Part shown: positions 18,424 through 26,366 of the stretch, one piece after another
Numbering within the stretch: the first letter of the stretch is position 1
How the letters are laid out: each line of letters begins with the position of its first letter
Virus record (IMG/VR): IMGVR_UViG_3300044530_000662
Coordinates: 53,286-117,285 of that record
DNA: 64,000 bases
Source: a virus
Direction: 5' to 3' (one strand)
The notes under the pieces: generated by a model
What the model was told of the DNA's origin: nothing
Databases searched by the model: none
Seen by the model: the letters and a program-made list of their open reading frames with translations, nothing else
Translations under genes and position numbers: made by a program

Positions 18424-19755
18424 TTAACAGCTTTTTTTACCTTTAACCATTCCACCTTTTTTAGCTTTTTTAATAGGTTTAGGTTTTGGACCATTAGCAA
18501 TAGCTACACCACTTGCAATAGGTTTTAACATAGGTTTTGATCCTGTTGATTTCATAGCTTTAATTTTAGACTGACCTGTAGACTGACCTGTAGATTGTGG
18601 TATAGATTTTGGTCTAGGTATTTGACGAGTAGGATTATTACCTGTTGAAAAACCACCCTGTAATGGATATGATTTAGTATTTTTAACAACAGATACTTTA
18701 GGTTTAGGTTTTGAAGATATTGTACCGCCTTTTTGCATTTTAACAGCACCTCCTTTTTTCTTCTGACCAATTTGATAGTTAGGATACATTTCATTTAATG
18801 TATCTGTATTAGCTCTATTATTTCTTGTCTGATTTATCTTTGCATTATATTCTTGTGTCCCTTTGTCTCTTATTTCTTTACTGAGTATTTTCATGTTTTC
18901 AGCTTGTTGTTTTGCAAGCATTTGTTTATCATAATCTAAAGCAGCATTTTTTGATTTACTACCGCCATCTTGATATTTTTTTGCAGTATCTTTTTGAAGT
19001 TTGTTTTTAGCAGCTGCTAGTTTTAATGAAGCTTCTTTTTTTGATTGAAGCATTTTAGTAGCATTTACTTTTTTAGCTATTTCATATGGATCTTTAGAAG
19101 ATATTTTTTGCATTGCAATACTTGTATCACCACCATCTTGATATTTTTTAACAGCACCACCTTTTTTCTTACGCATGCCTACAGGTACTGTACCTACACC
19201 AGAAGAAGATCTTACTCTTCCTGGAGCTGGAGAATGTTGTACTGAAACTGATGCACCAAATTTAGCTTTAGGAGTTTCTTTAGCTTTTTTAGCAGCTTTC
19301 TTAGCTCTTACTTTATCAGCAATAGCTTTAGCACCTATACCCATCATACCAGTAAGAGCTGTACCTACACCAATTCTAGCACTTTTACCATCAAGAATTC
19401 CTGCTTTTACACACTCACCATTGATATCTCTATATCCTGGAGGGCATCCAGTAGATTTAGTTGAGCCACCTTTTTTAAGAGTTCTACCAGCATCAGTTCT
19501 TGGATCATTAGAATACTTAGGCATTCCAACAATACCCATTGCTCCACCCATTTGCATTTTAGTAGTAGTCTTACTACTGCCTTTAAGCATTTTTTGTACG
19601 GCAGCTTTTTTTTCTTCAGCTGTTTTAAATGTTTTACTTTTACCAGTAGGTACTAAATAACCAGTTTGATTAAGTTTTGATAATTTTTTTTCTCCACCTG
19701 TTTGCATTTTTTTCATTTTAGTGGAGCCTCCACATTGCATACATTTAGTTTTCAT
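18424..19755 (-). CDS. Lys-rich repeat protein with seven GG motifs (443 aa)
   Basis: Motifs in order: MQCGGSTK, KMQTGGEKK, KMQMGGAMG, TLKKGGSTK, KKGGAVKKYQDGGDTS, KKYQDGGSKSK, KKGGAVKMQKGGTIS and KAKKGGMVK at the C-terminus. A hydrophobic Gly/Ala segment lies around residue 130 (VGTALTGMMGIGAKAIAD). The regular spacing of the xxGG sites suggests a precursor cut into small basic peptides, or a multivalent DNA/capsid binder. Nothing identifies an enzyme. It is flanked by other small basic proteins in one late unit. Confidence 0.6.
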   Translation of the reverse strand: MKTKCMQCGGSTKMKKMQTGGEKKLSKLNQTGYLVPTGKSKTFKTAEEKKAAVQKMLKGSSKTTTKMQMGGAMGIVGMPKYSNDPRTDAGRTLKKGGSTKSTGCPPGYRDINGECVKAGILDGKSARIGVGTALTGMMGIGAKAIADKVRAKKAAKKAKETPKAKFGASVSVQHSPAPGRVRSSSGVGTVPVGMRKKKGGAVKKYQDGGDTSIAMQKISSKDPYEIAKKVNATKMLQSKKEASLKLAAAKNKLQKDTAKKYQDGGSKSKNAALDYDKQMLAKQQAENMKILSKEIRDKGTQEYNAKINQTRNNRANTDTLNEMYPNYQIGQKKKGGAVKMQKGGTISSKPKPKVSVVKNTKSYPLQGGFSTGNNPTRQIPRPKSIPQSTGQSTGQSKIKAMKSTGSKPMLKPIASGVAIANGPKPKPIKKAKKGGMVKGKKSC

Positions 19756-19767
19756 TATATATAGTTT

Positions 19768-20040
19768 TTAACAGTTCCATTTTCTTAGTGAAAGAGCCTT
19801 TCTTGTAGGTCTTCCTTTTTCATCTTTCATAGGTCCAGGCATGCCTGACATTCTAGCACAAAAACTTTTTCTTCTATTTGCATCTTTACTTCCAGCTTTA
19901 AGCTTAGAAGGTTTAGTAGTTACAGCTGTCTGAAGTTTACTACCAGGATTAGCAGCTCTATAACTAGCTACTCCTTTAGCATTTAATCCTCCAGTTTTAT
20001 TCTTACCTTCAGATCTTGTCCAAGCTGGTGTTTTTGCCAT
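19768..20040 (-). CDS. DUF6321-type basic protein (90 aa)
   Basis: The start PAWTRSEGKNKTGGLNAKG and the end SFCARMSGMPGPMKDEKG, RPTRKALSLRKWNC match the DUF6321 signature shared by marine phages and giant viruses, from memory of the family. The function is unknown; the charge and conserved RKSFC suggest nucleic-acid contact. It is cotranscribed with the DUF5872-type gene. Confidence 0.75.
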   Translation of the reverse strand: MAKTPAWTRSEGKNKTGGLNAKGVASYRAANPGSKLQTAVTTKPSKLKAGSKDANRRKSFCARMSGMPGPMKDEKGRPTRKALSLRKWNC

Positions 20041-20042
20041 AA

Positions 20043-20381
20043 TTATGCTTTTGTAACTTTTCTTCCCATACCTACTTTAGACTTCTCAGCTTTTTTAGCA
20101 GCTAGTTTAGAAGGAGTTAGTTCATACTTTGTTTTAGGAGTATCTTTTGATACCTTTCTTGTAGGCCGGCAGTATTCATTTTTACCACCGGCTCCACAAG
20201 CTTTTCCTGATTTTGTGTCTTGCCACTTTTCTGCTTGCCATCTTTTAAGATCACTACCAGCTTTAGTCTTTCTTACTGTGCCTGAACCTTTACGGCATTT
20301 GGCAATAGCTTGAGAAGCTCTAGCTGAAGGAAACACAGCGTACTGTGCTTTTACTTTTGTATAGCAAGCATCTTTAGGCAT
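20043..20381 (-). CDS. DUF5872-type basic protein (112 aa)
   Basis: The N-terminus DACYTKVKAQYAVFPSARAS followed by AIAKCRK, LKRWQAEKWQDTKSGKACG and EYCRPTRKV fits the DUF5872 signature, again typical of marine phages and giant viruses. Four conserved Cys could bind zinc. It starts one base inside the stop of the upstream 47-aa gene. Confidence 0.75.
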   Translation of the reverse strand: MPKDACYTKVKAQYAVFPSARASQAIAKCRKGSGTVRKTKAGSDLKRWQAEKWQDTKSGKACGAGGKNEYCRPTRKVSKDTPKTKYELTPSKLAAKKAEKSKVGMGRKVTKA

Positions 20382-20524
20382 TACTTTACAGCCTTAACTT
20401 TTTTAGCTTTTGCTTCTTTAACAGGTGCTTCAGTTGCTTTTTCTTGCTCCTTAGAGTAAGCTGGATTTAATTCAAATCTACCTGGAGATGTTTCTACATA
20501 AGCTGATACTTCTGTCTTTTCCAT
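20381..20524 (-). CDS. Small Lys/Ala-tailed protein (47 aa)
   Basis: ATG at 20524 opens a 47-codon frame starting MEKTEVSAYVETSPGRFELN and ending in an Ala/Lys tail (KEAKAKKVKAVK). It overlaps the next start by one base (TAATG), which supports real translation. The function is unknown; the tail resembles those of its basic neighbours. Confidence 0.6.
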   Translation of the reverse strand: MEKTEVSAYVETSPGRFELNPAYSKEQEKATEAPVKEAKAKKVKAVK

Positions 20525-20548
20525 GATTACTTGTTTAGTAGTTAATAA

Positions 20549-20752
20549 TTATTTCTTCTTAACGGTCATTCCATATTTAGCTTTTGGAACAGCCGTTTTA
20601 GGAGCTGCAGATGTACCACCTGAATGTCCTCTAGCTACTTTAGAAGCAGCAGCTTTTGGATTTACACCAGACTTAACACCGTTAGATCCTGCTTTTTTTT
20701 GTACAGATAAGTTACCATTTAAACCTACCTTAACACCTGATTTTGTTGCCAT
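20549..20752 (-). CDS. Small basic protein ending in PKAKYGMTVKKK (67 aa)
   Basis: The product is rich in Ser, Gly, Ala and Lys with no predicted core (NGNLSVQKKAGSNG). Its C-terminus VPKAKYGMTVKKK matches the PKAQYGK motif of the neighbouring 499-aa protein, placing it in the same motif family. It is probably disordered. Confidence 0.6.
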   Translation of the reverse strand: MATKSGVKVGLNGNLSVQKKAGSNGVKSGVNPKAAASKVARGHSGGTSAAPKTAVPKAKYGMTVKKK

Positions 20753-20754
20753 GA

Positions 20755-22254
20755 TTATTTCTTTTTAGATTTCTTTTTATTTGGATATAATGCTAAAGCA
20801 GTTGATCCACCAGCTATACCAATTAGAGTGCGTTGTAATTTTTTGTCAGACTCAGCAGCTTTAAATTTTTCCCAATCTTCAGATCTTTTTAAATTAGCTG
20901 TTTTTTTATTATAACTATCTACTTTAGCTTTTTTATATTTATCTGAAAGTTGTTTAACACCTATCTTAGCAGATTTAGTAGCACTTTTAGCAGCACCCAT
21001 AGCTGGTTTAATATAGTTGGCTGCTGTTTTTACAATTTTACCATATTGAGCTTTAGGTAAAACTTGTCCACCTTTTCTCATTTTTTCTTTTTTTGACTTA
21101 TCAATGTTAGCATTCATTTTTTGTTCAGCTGTCATTGCTAGTTCTTTAGGTCCAGTATACTCAATAGGTCCTGCTTTTTTAATCTCCATTTTTTCTGGAG
21201 CTGTTACAGTTTTAGCTGGAGCAGTTTTAGGTTTTGAACTAGCCATTTGTTTATTAATGATAGCTTGAACTTTATCATAGTCTGCACCTAATGCTTTTTT
21301 TCTATCAGCACCTGAACCATATTTACCACTCATTACATCTTTTGCTTTTTGTTCAATTGATGTATTGTTAACTTTAGGAGTATCTTTTTTCAAGTTAGTT
21401 TCTATCTTAGTAGTATTCTTACCTGTTACTGTAGCTTTAACAGCACCGATAACTTTAGAACTTGTTACTGGTTTTTTAGCAGCTGGTTTTTTAGCACCTG
21501 GTCTTTCTAAACCTTCAATATAACCTTTTACAAATTTTGGATTACTTGTTTTAGTAGAACTTTTAGGAGCTTTCTTAGCAGCATTAACAGCAGCAGAACT
21601 AATACCTGTTGCTTTTTTAGGACCGGCTAAACTTTCTTTAACATTTTTTAAAGTGTTAGCATTTCTTTCAGCAGGTGTCATGTTTTTATAACGTGAATCA
21701 CTTGCTGGTATAGCTTTCTTAGAATCTGTTTTTGGTTTTGTAGATTGTTTAGTTTCAGCTTTTGTAGTATCAGGTTTTTTAGTAAGAGTTTTAGCTCCAG
21801 CTTTTATTGCTGTTCCTTTTTTCTTATCAAAAGCTCCAGATGAAGTGGCAGCTGCAAGAGCTGCTGCTGTACCATAAACAGCAAGCATTGCTTTACCTTT
21901 TATATCTTTTCCTTTACTAGCTTTTTTACCTACTTCAACAAAATCTGTATATTTTGGTGCTTGTTGTGCAATCTTACCAGCTTTAGCTAAAGCAGTACTT
22001 TTACCAGAACTTATTAATTTAGCTTTACTTACCGTACTTGCATTTTTTGTTTGAGTAGCAGGATAATTATTTCCAGGTTTAGCTACAGCTGTAGATGTAG
22101 ATTTTGATTTAGAAACATTTTCTGCAGCTTTTTGACCATATGATTTTGTTTTTTCTGTAGCTTTTTTAAATGCATCTCTAGATGTATTTTTTGTTTTAGC
22201 TGGTAAATTAAAACTCATTTGGAGTTGTTTAGCTGTTGTTTTTTTCTTTGCCAT
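20755..22254 (-). CDS. Lys/Ala-rich histone-H1-like protein with PKAQYGK motif (499 aa)
   Basis: About 400 residues are low-complexity Lys/Ala/Ser/Thr with many KKPxxK and AKK blocks (GAKKPAAKKPVTSSK), similar in composition to histone H1 tails. A short GAAAALAAAT-type helix occurs near residue 135. The motif MRKGGQVLPKAQYGKIVK is near residue 395, and the C-terminus holds a small hydrophobic stretch (IGIAGGSTALALYP). It is likely a DNA-binding or internal head protein; direct evidence is lacking. Confidence 0.55.
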   Translation of the reverse strand: MAKKKTTAKQLQMSFNLPAKTKNTSRDAFKKATEKTKSYGQKAAENVSKSKSTSTAVAKPGNNYPATQTKNASTVSKAKLISSGKSTALAKAGKIAQQAPKYTDFVEVGKKASKGKDIKGKAMLAVYGTAAALAAATSSGAFDKKKGTAIKAGAKTLTKKPDTTKAETKQSTKPKTDSKKAIPASDSRYKNMTPAERNANTLKNVKESLAGPKKATGISSAAVNAAKKAPKSSTKTSNPKFVKGYIEGLERPGAKKPAAKKPVTSSKVIGAVKATVTGKNTTKIETNLKKDTPKVNNTSIEQKAKDVMSGKYGSGADRKKALGADYDKVQAIINKQMASSKPKTAPAKTVTAPEKMEIKKAGPIEYTGPKELAMTAEQKMNANIDKSKKEKMRKGGQVLPKAQYGKIVKTAANYIKPAMGAAKSATKSAKIGVKQLSDKYKKAKVDSYNKKTANLKRSEDWEKFKAAESDKKLQRTLIGIAGGSTALALYPNKKKSKKK

Positions 22255-22266
22255 TTTATTTTGTTT

Positions 22267-23283
22267 TTATGAATTCCAATACTTCTCACAAGCAGTATTA
22301 AGATCTTTTAAAACATCCTCATTTAAAGGGTTCTTCAAGAACTCAACAACATCAGAAACATTTCTTCCAAGTAAGCTATTTGACTTAGAATGATAAATGA
22401 ATCCATCTGCCTTATTAATAATATACTTAAAAAATACGGAATCTCTAACAATTGATTTAATTTTTAATGCTTCCATATCCATATTTGCTGTTTCCATGAA
22501 GGATTTAGCAGCTCTTTCTTTATTAGTCTCTCCACCTTCACCGTTAATATATCTATCCATGTTCTCATAGATAATATCTGTTGGTGTTGCTTTTCTATAT
22601 TGTGTACTATTAATATCTACAACTTTTGCAATGTAGAATAATTTAGTACTGTTTTTGTCAAATAATTTTTGTAGTTCAGACAATGCTCTATTTCTAAGTT
22701 TTTTGTACTCAGTTCTAACCATTACTGTTTCTTCTTCTTTGTCTAAGTAAAACTTAGGTGGAACAGCTTTTGATCTAGCATCATCAAAACTTTTTGCTAC
22801 AATAGAAAACCCTCCGGCCTCAATAGCATATAGCTTAACTCTATCAAAAGGATCTTTAGGATCCAAGTATAATGGGTCATTACCACAAGAGATTTGTATT
22901 TTATTCCAAAACTCTGCATTATCTGGTTTAAGTAATTTTACTTTATTCCAGAATTGTAAATCATCAATATCAATATAATTAGCAGCAAGTTCTTTTTCTA
23001 ATTCTATTACCGCAGTTCTAATCTGAAATATTCTTGCTTCTTTTTCTTCTTTTGGTAAATGATTAATCTCTGGAGAAAATTCATTTAATCCTGTAATGTA
23101 TCTAACAACACCGTTTATTTCTAAACAAGATAATTGTTCATTGTGTGTAACTCCATCAAATAGAGTCATACCATATTCTTCTAATCCCATGTTAGAAGAT
23201 CTGCTGTCAAAGAAAGGTCTGATAGCAATTGCTGTTTTTCTTACTGAGCCCTTACCGGTCTCAACCATTGTGAAATTTTCCAT
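22267..23283 (-). CDS. Capsid-associated protein candidate downstream of MCP (338 aa)
   Basis: A soluble mixed alpha/beta protein starting with a GKGSVRKTAIAIRPF strand and ending in helices (FFKYIINKADGFIYHS, then LKDLNTACEKYWN). In Bacteroidota phages a gene at this place next to MCP usually encodes a head or auxiliary structural protein. A terminator lies between it and the MCP gene, so its transcript depends on read-through or its own start. The family name is unknown to me. Confidence 0.5.
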   Translation of the reverse strand: MENFTMVETGKGSVRKTAIAIRPFFDSRSSNMGLEEYGMTLFDGVTHNEQLSCLEINGVVRYITGLNEFSPEINHLPKEEKEARIFQIRTAVIELEKELAANYIDIDDLQFWNKVKLLKPDNAEFWNKIQISCGNDPLYLDPKDPFDRVKLYAIEAGGFSIVAKSFDDARSKAVPPKFYLDKEEETVMVRTEYKKLRNRALSELQKLFDKNSTKLFYIAKVVDINSTQYRKATPTDIIYENMDRYINGEGGETNKERAAKSFMETANMDMEALKIKSIVRDSVFFKYIINKADGFIYHSKSNSLLGRNVSDVVEFLKNPLNEDVLKDLNTACEKYWNS

Positions 23284-23319
23284 TTTGTTGTTGGTTTGTT
23301 TATTGGTTTGTTTTTATTT

Positions 23320-23356
23320 AAAAAAAGCACAGAGCATCATTAGTGACACTCTGTGC
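23320..23356 (-). terminator. Intrinsic terminator after the MCP gene
   Basis: On the minus strand GCACAGAG pairs with CTCTGTGC around a 14-base loop, followed by TTTTTTTAAAT. It may be partial, letting some transcripts into the 338-aa gene. Confidence 0.8.
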
Positions 23357-23371
23357 AATTATTTTGTTTAA

Positions 23372-24991
23372 TTAGAATGATCCACCAGTGATTGGGTTTC
23401 TCATAACAATTTTCAACACTTTAGTTGGGTCTTTTACCCAGATAGCTGGCATTGTTTGAGACATCATAACACGGTAACCATTGAATTGTCCTGAAGACTG
23501 GAACCCTTGTGTACGTCCCATGTAGTCCATAGTACCATTTTGATACCACCATTTCAATTGATTATCCCAAGATAATTTCAACAAGAAGATGTTGTCATTA
23601 GTATTATCTGTGATATCAAAGATAATGAATGAGTAAGATGATAATGGGAAACCATCAATGATTGGGTTCTCAATATCATTAGTATGAACATTGTCAAATG
23701 CTGGGTTCAATACAAACTTAACATTTGCCAAGAAAGGAATCACATAAGAAGTGTAAGCAAATCCAAAATTCAAGTCCATACCTTTACCAGTGATTGCACC
23801 AATATCAGCAGCTTGAATTAATAAACCTGAAGATACTGCTTCACGTTTGATAGCTTCATTTACCATTCTCATTCCACCCATACCAGTTTGTACAACTAAT
23901 GAGCGTTTTGGATCTGGACCTTGGAACTCAACTTTACCATTGAAGAAGTTGTAGATCTCTCCACGGAACAAATCAAGTGTAAAGTTATTTTTGTTGTATA
24001 CTCTTTTGAAAGAGTTATCCAACTGTTTCCAAAGACCTACAGACAATCTAACATCATCTGGTCCATCTTGACGTACTCTACCACCATGACCCCACATTAA
24101 GTAAGTCTCAATGTCAGTTGCAATTTTAGATAAATGTGCAGATTCCATTGTAGTTAAGAAAGTTCTTGACAAGTCTCCATTGTCAAATGCTTTTTTAACT
24201 TTATCCTTACCTAATTTAGTTACCATATCTTCTAAAGATGTGATAGATGGATCAATGTTTTTGTCAAATGTTCTCCAGATCTCAGTTACAGGAACTGTAC
24301 CATCTGCATTCATTCCACCTTTGATCATCAAGTCAGCACGGCTAGAGATAGAATAATGTACGTGAGCTTCAGCACCACCAACATAGTTGTAGAATTCACG
24401 GAATCCAGCTCTTGTTGTAATGTCAGAGAATCTCTCACCATATTCACCACGTGCAGAACCTTTACGGAATACTTTAGTTCCATTGTTCAAATACTTGTTA
24501 TCCAAATATTTGTAGTTGTCATTATCTACTAATTGTACTGTATAGATGAATCCATCTCCAATAGGAAGGATATCTTCTGAAGGTACAATGTACATCTCAG
24601 CACCATTGTATTTGTCATAAGTGATGATATCACCATGTCCAAACTCACGTCTGCTTAATTTGATACGGAATGTTGTTCCATCAACACCTTTGAAAGTATT
24701 GTCTGGTTCAATATCCTCAATAATGTAAGGTAAGTCTGTAGACACAGGTGTCTGCCATTTGTACTCACCACGCGCGTTATCAACCATGATAACATTTTTA
24801 CCACCAAATGATGACATTTGATAAAGTGGCATTTCAACTTTCTGAGCCATAGCCCATAAGTCAACTGGGCCTAAGTCCATAGGCTCAGCATCTTTTAGCA
24901 TGTTCACCAAGTGGTAAGAATCCACATGGGAAGTAGCTTGATACGCGGTATCTCTAAGGAATATACCATTGTTTAAAACTGGAGTTGCCAT
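23372..24991 (-). CDS. Major capsid protein candidate (539 aa)
   Basis: The call rests on position (TerL, portal, scaffold-like gene, then this gene) and on the mixed alpha/beta composition with an extended N-terminus, as in HK97-fold capsid proteins. The segment RREFGHGDIITYDKYNG and the C-terminal QTMPAIWVKDPTKVLKIVMR are beta-rich. Codons differ from most neighbours: CGT for Arg and TTC/TAC/AAC are frequent, the usual sign of very high expression in an AT-rich genome. A terminator follows. I cannot confirm the fold by eye. Confidence 0.75.
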   Translation of the reverse strand: MATPVLNNGIFLRDTAYQATSHVDSYHLVNMLKDAEPMDLGPVDLWAMAQKVEMPLYQMSSFGGKNVIMVDNARGEYKWQTPVSTDLPYIIEDIEPDNTFKGVDGTTFRIKLSRREFGHGDIITYDKYNGAEMYIVPSEDILPIGDGFIYTVQLVDNDNYKYLDNKYLNNGTKVFRKGSARGEYGERFSDITTRAGFREFYNYVGGAEAHVHYSISSRADLMIKGGMNADGTVPVTEIWRTFDKNIDPSITSLEDMVTKLGKDKVKKAFDNGDLSRTFLTTMESAHLSKIATDIETYLMWGHGGRVRQDGPDDVRLSVGLWKQLDNSFKRVYNKNNFTLDLFRGEIYNFFNGKVEFQGPDPKRSLVVQTGMGGMRMVNEAIKREAVSSGLLIQAADIGAITGKGMDLNFGFAYTSYVIPFLANVKFVLNPAFDNVHTNDIENPIIDGFPLSSYSFIIFDITDNTNDNIFLLKLSWDNQLKWWYQNGTMDYMGRTQGFQSSGQFNGYRVMMSQTMPAIWVKDPTKVLKIVMRNPITGGSF

Positions 24992-25018
24992 TTTTATTAT
25001 TTATTTAATTGTTACTAA

Positions 25019-26275
25019 TTAAAATCTCTTGAACATATTTGCTCTTGGGATTGTTCTTTGTTGAGGTTTTGCGGTCCCTCTTTTTTGTTCTTCAAAAGCA
25101 TCTGTTGATGATGAAGAAGCAAGTTTCCTAGACTCCTCTGTCTTTAATTGTCTTACTGTTTTTTCTACAGCTTGTTTACTACCTTGCTCTCTGATCTTTG
25201 CTTCAAATCCATCTGGATCTGCAAGTAACCAAAGTGCTTTAGCAATTAATCCATGATTAGGTTCTACAAACTGATACTTTTCAAGTAAGTGTCCTAACAT
25301 GTTTGTTTGTTTACCAGAAATTGATGGGTAGTTAGGTTGAACTAATCCTGAGTATAACATACTCTGAATTTTTTTGTCAAGCTTAACACCACTTAGTTCA
25401 CCAGTTACAAGAGTATTATATACACTATCAGTATATGCTTTAGCTTGTTTTTGTTGTTGATCTTTTCTATGCTCTTGTTCTGCTAATTGACTTGCAACAA
25501 TTTCTTCTTGCATTCTGTCTAACTTAGGTTTAAACTGATTAGCTTTTTGTTCTAGTTTACCAACATCAGACCAATCTTCAATTTCAGATTCAATCTCTTC
25601 AGGTGTACCAAAGTTTGTTGCATAAAGATATTGTCTTGCAATTTCAGCTTGATCATTTTCATCTGATGGATTTAAAGATCTCATTTCTTCTACATGAGCA
25701 AGAGTTCTGAATAAGCTTTTAAGGTCTTGACCACCATCAGCTACATACTTTGCTGCTATTTGAAGTTCTTCTGGAAGAGAGTTAAAGAATTCTTTTGGTG
25801 TATCTTCTCTAACTTTATTTTCTCTTTCTTGGAAGTTTGCTTCAAATAATTCTCTGAAGTCTTTAGTAGTATATTCATCTAATGATTTATCATCATCAAA
25901 TGGAACAAGTGTACCTTCTTCAATCATTTTACTAGCTAATTCAGCAAGACCTGATTTATCAACCTTTGGTCTTCCTTTATTACCAGCATCTTCTTCTTGA
26001 AAAATTAAGTCTTCTAGCTCAGCAATTGTTTCATCAACTTCTGTTTTCTTTTCTTTGGCTTCTTGCTTTTCAGCATAAGTAGCCGTAGAGTTGTCAAGGA
26101 ACGTGGTATCAACATTCTCCTTTGAGAATACTGATTTAGGTTTTTCAGACTTATCATCTGGTAACATGATGTTTGCTGCACCAGGGTTACCAAAGATCTC
26201 ATCAATATTTACATCTACTTGTTCTACCGTTGTAGAATTTAGGACCTCAGCAAGGTCTTTTGTTTCTTCACTCAT
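25019..26275 (-). CDS. Scaffold-like acidic coiled-coil protein (418 aa)
   Basis: An acidic helical protein with an Asp/Glu-rich first third (VDETIAELEDLIFQEEDAG), coiled-coil segments around residues 230-275 (LASQLAEQEHRK type), and a basic C-terminus (KPQQRTIPRANMFKRF). Scaffolding proteins typically have a basic C-terminus that docks to the coat, and the gene lies exactly between portal and MCP. A late-type promoter motif precedes it. The role is inferred. Confidence 0.65.
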   Translation of the reverse strand: MSEETKDLAEVLNSTTVEQVDVNIDEIFGNPGAANIMLPDDKSEKPKSVFSKENVDTTFLDNSTATYAEKQEAKEKKTEVDETIAELEDLIFQEEDAGNKGRPKVDKSGLAELASKMIEEGTLVPFDDDKSLDEYTTKDFRELFEANFQERENKVREDTPKEFFNSLPEELQIAAKYVADGGQDLKSLFRTLAHVEEMRSLNPSDENDQAEIARQYLYATNFGTPEEIESEIEDWSDVGKLEQKANQFKPKLDRMQEEIVASQLAEQEHRKDQQQKQAKAYTDSVYNTLVTGELSGVKLDKKIQSMLYSGLVQPNYPSISGKQTNMLGHLLEKYQFVEPNHGLIAKALWLLADPDGFEAKIREQGSKQAVEKTVRQLKTEESRKLASSSSTDAFEEQKRGTAKPQQRTIPRANMFKRF

Positions 26276-26300
26276 TGTTGTTGGTTTTTGTTTATACTTT

Positions 26301-26314
26301 AATATACAAAATAA
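26301..26314 (-). promoter_or_regulatory. Late-type promoter motif before scaffold and MCP
   Basis: On the minus strand it reads TTATTTTGTATATT, 26 bases upstream of the ATG at 26275. It is a close variant of the late motif and has the TATATT core placed as at the other sites. Confidence 0.45.
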
Positions 26315-26366
26315 ACTTGATAAATTTAAAAGAGATTATATAATTTTTTGCACTATATAGCTAAGT

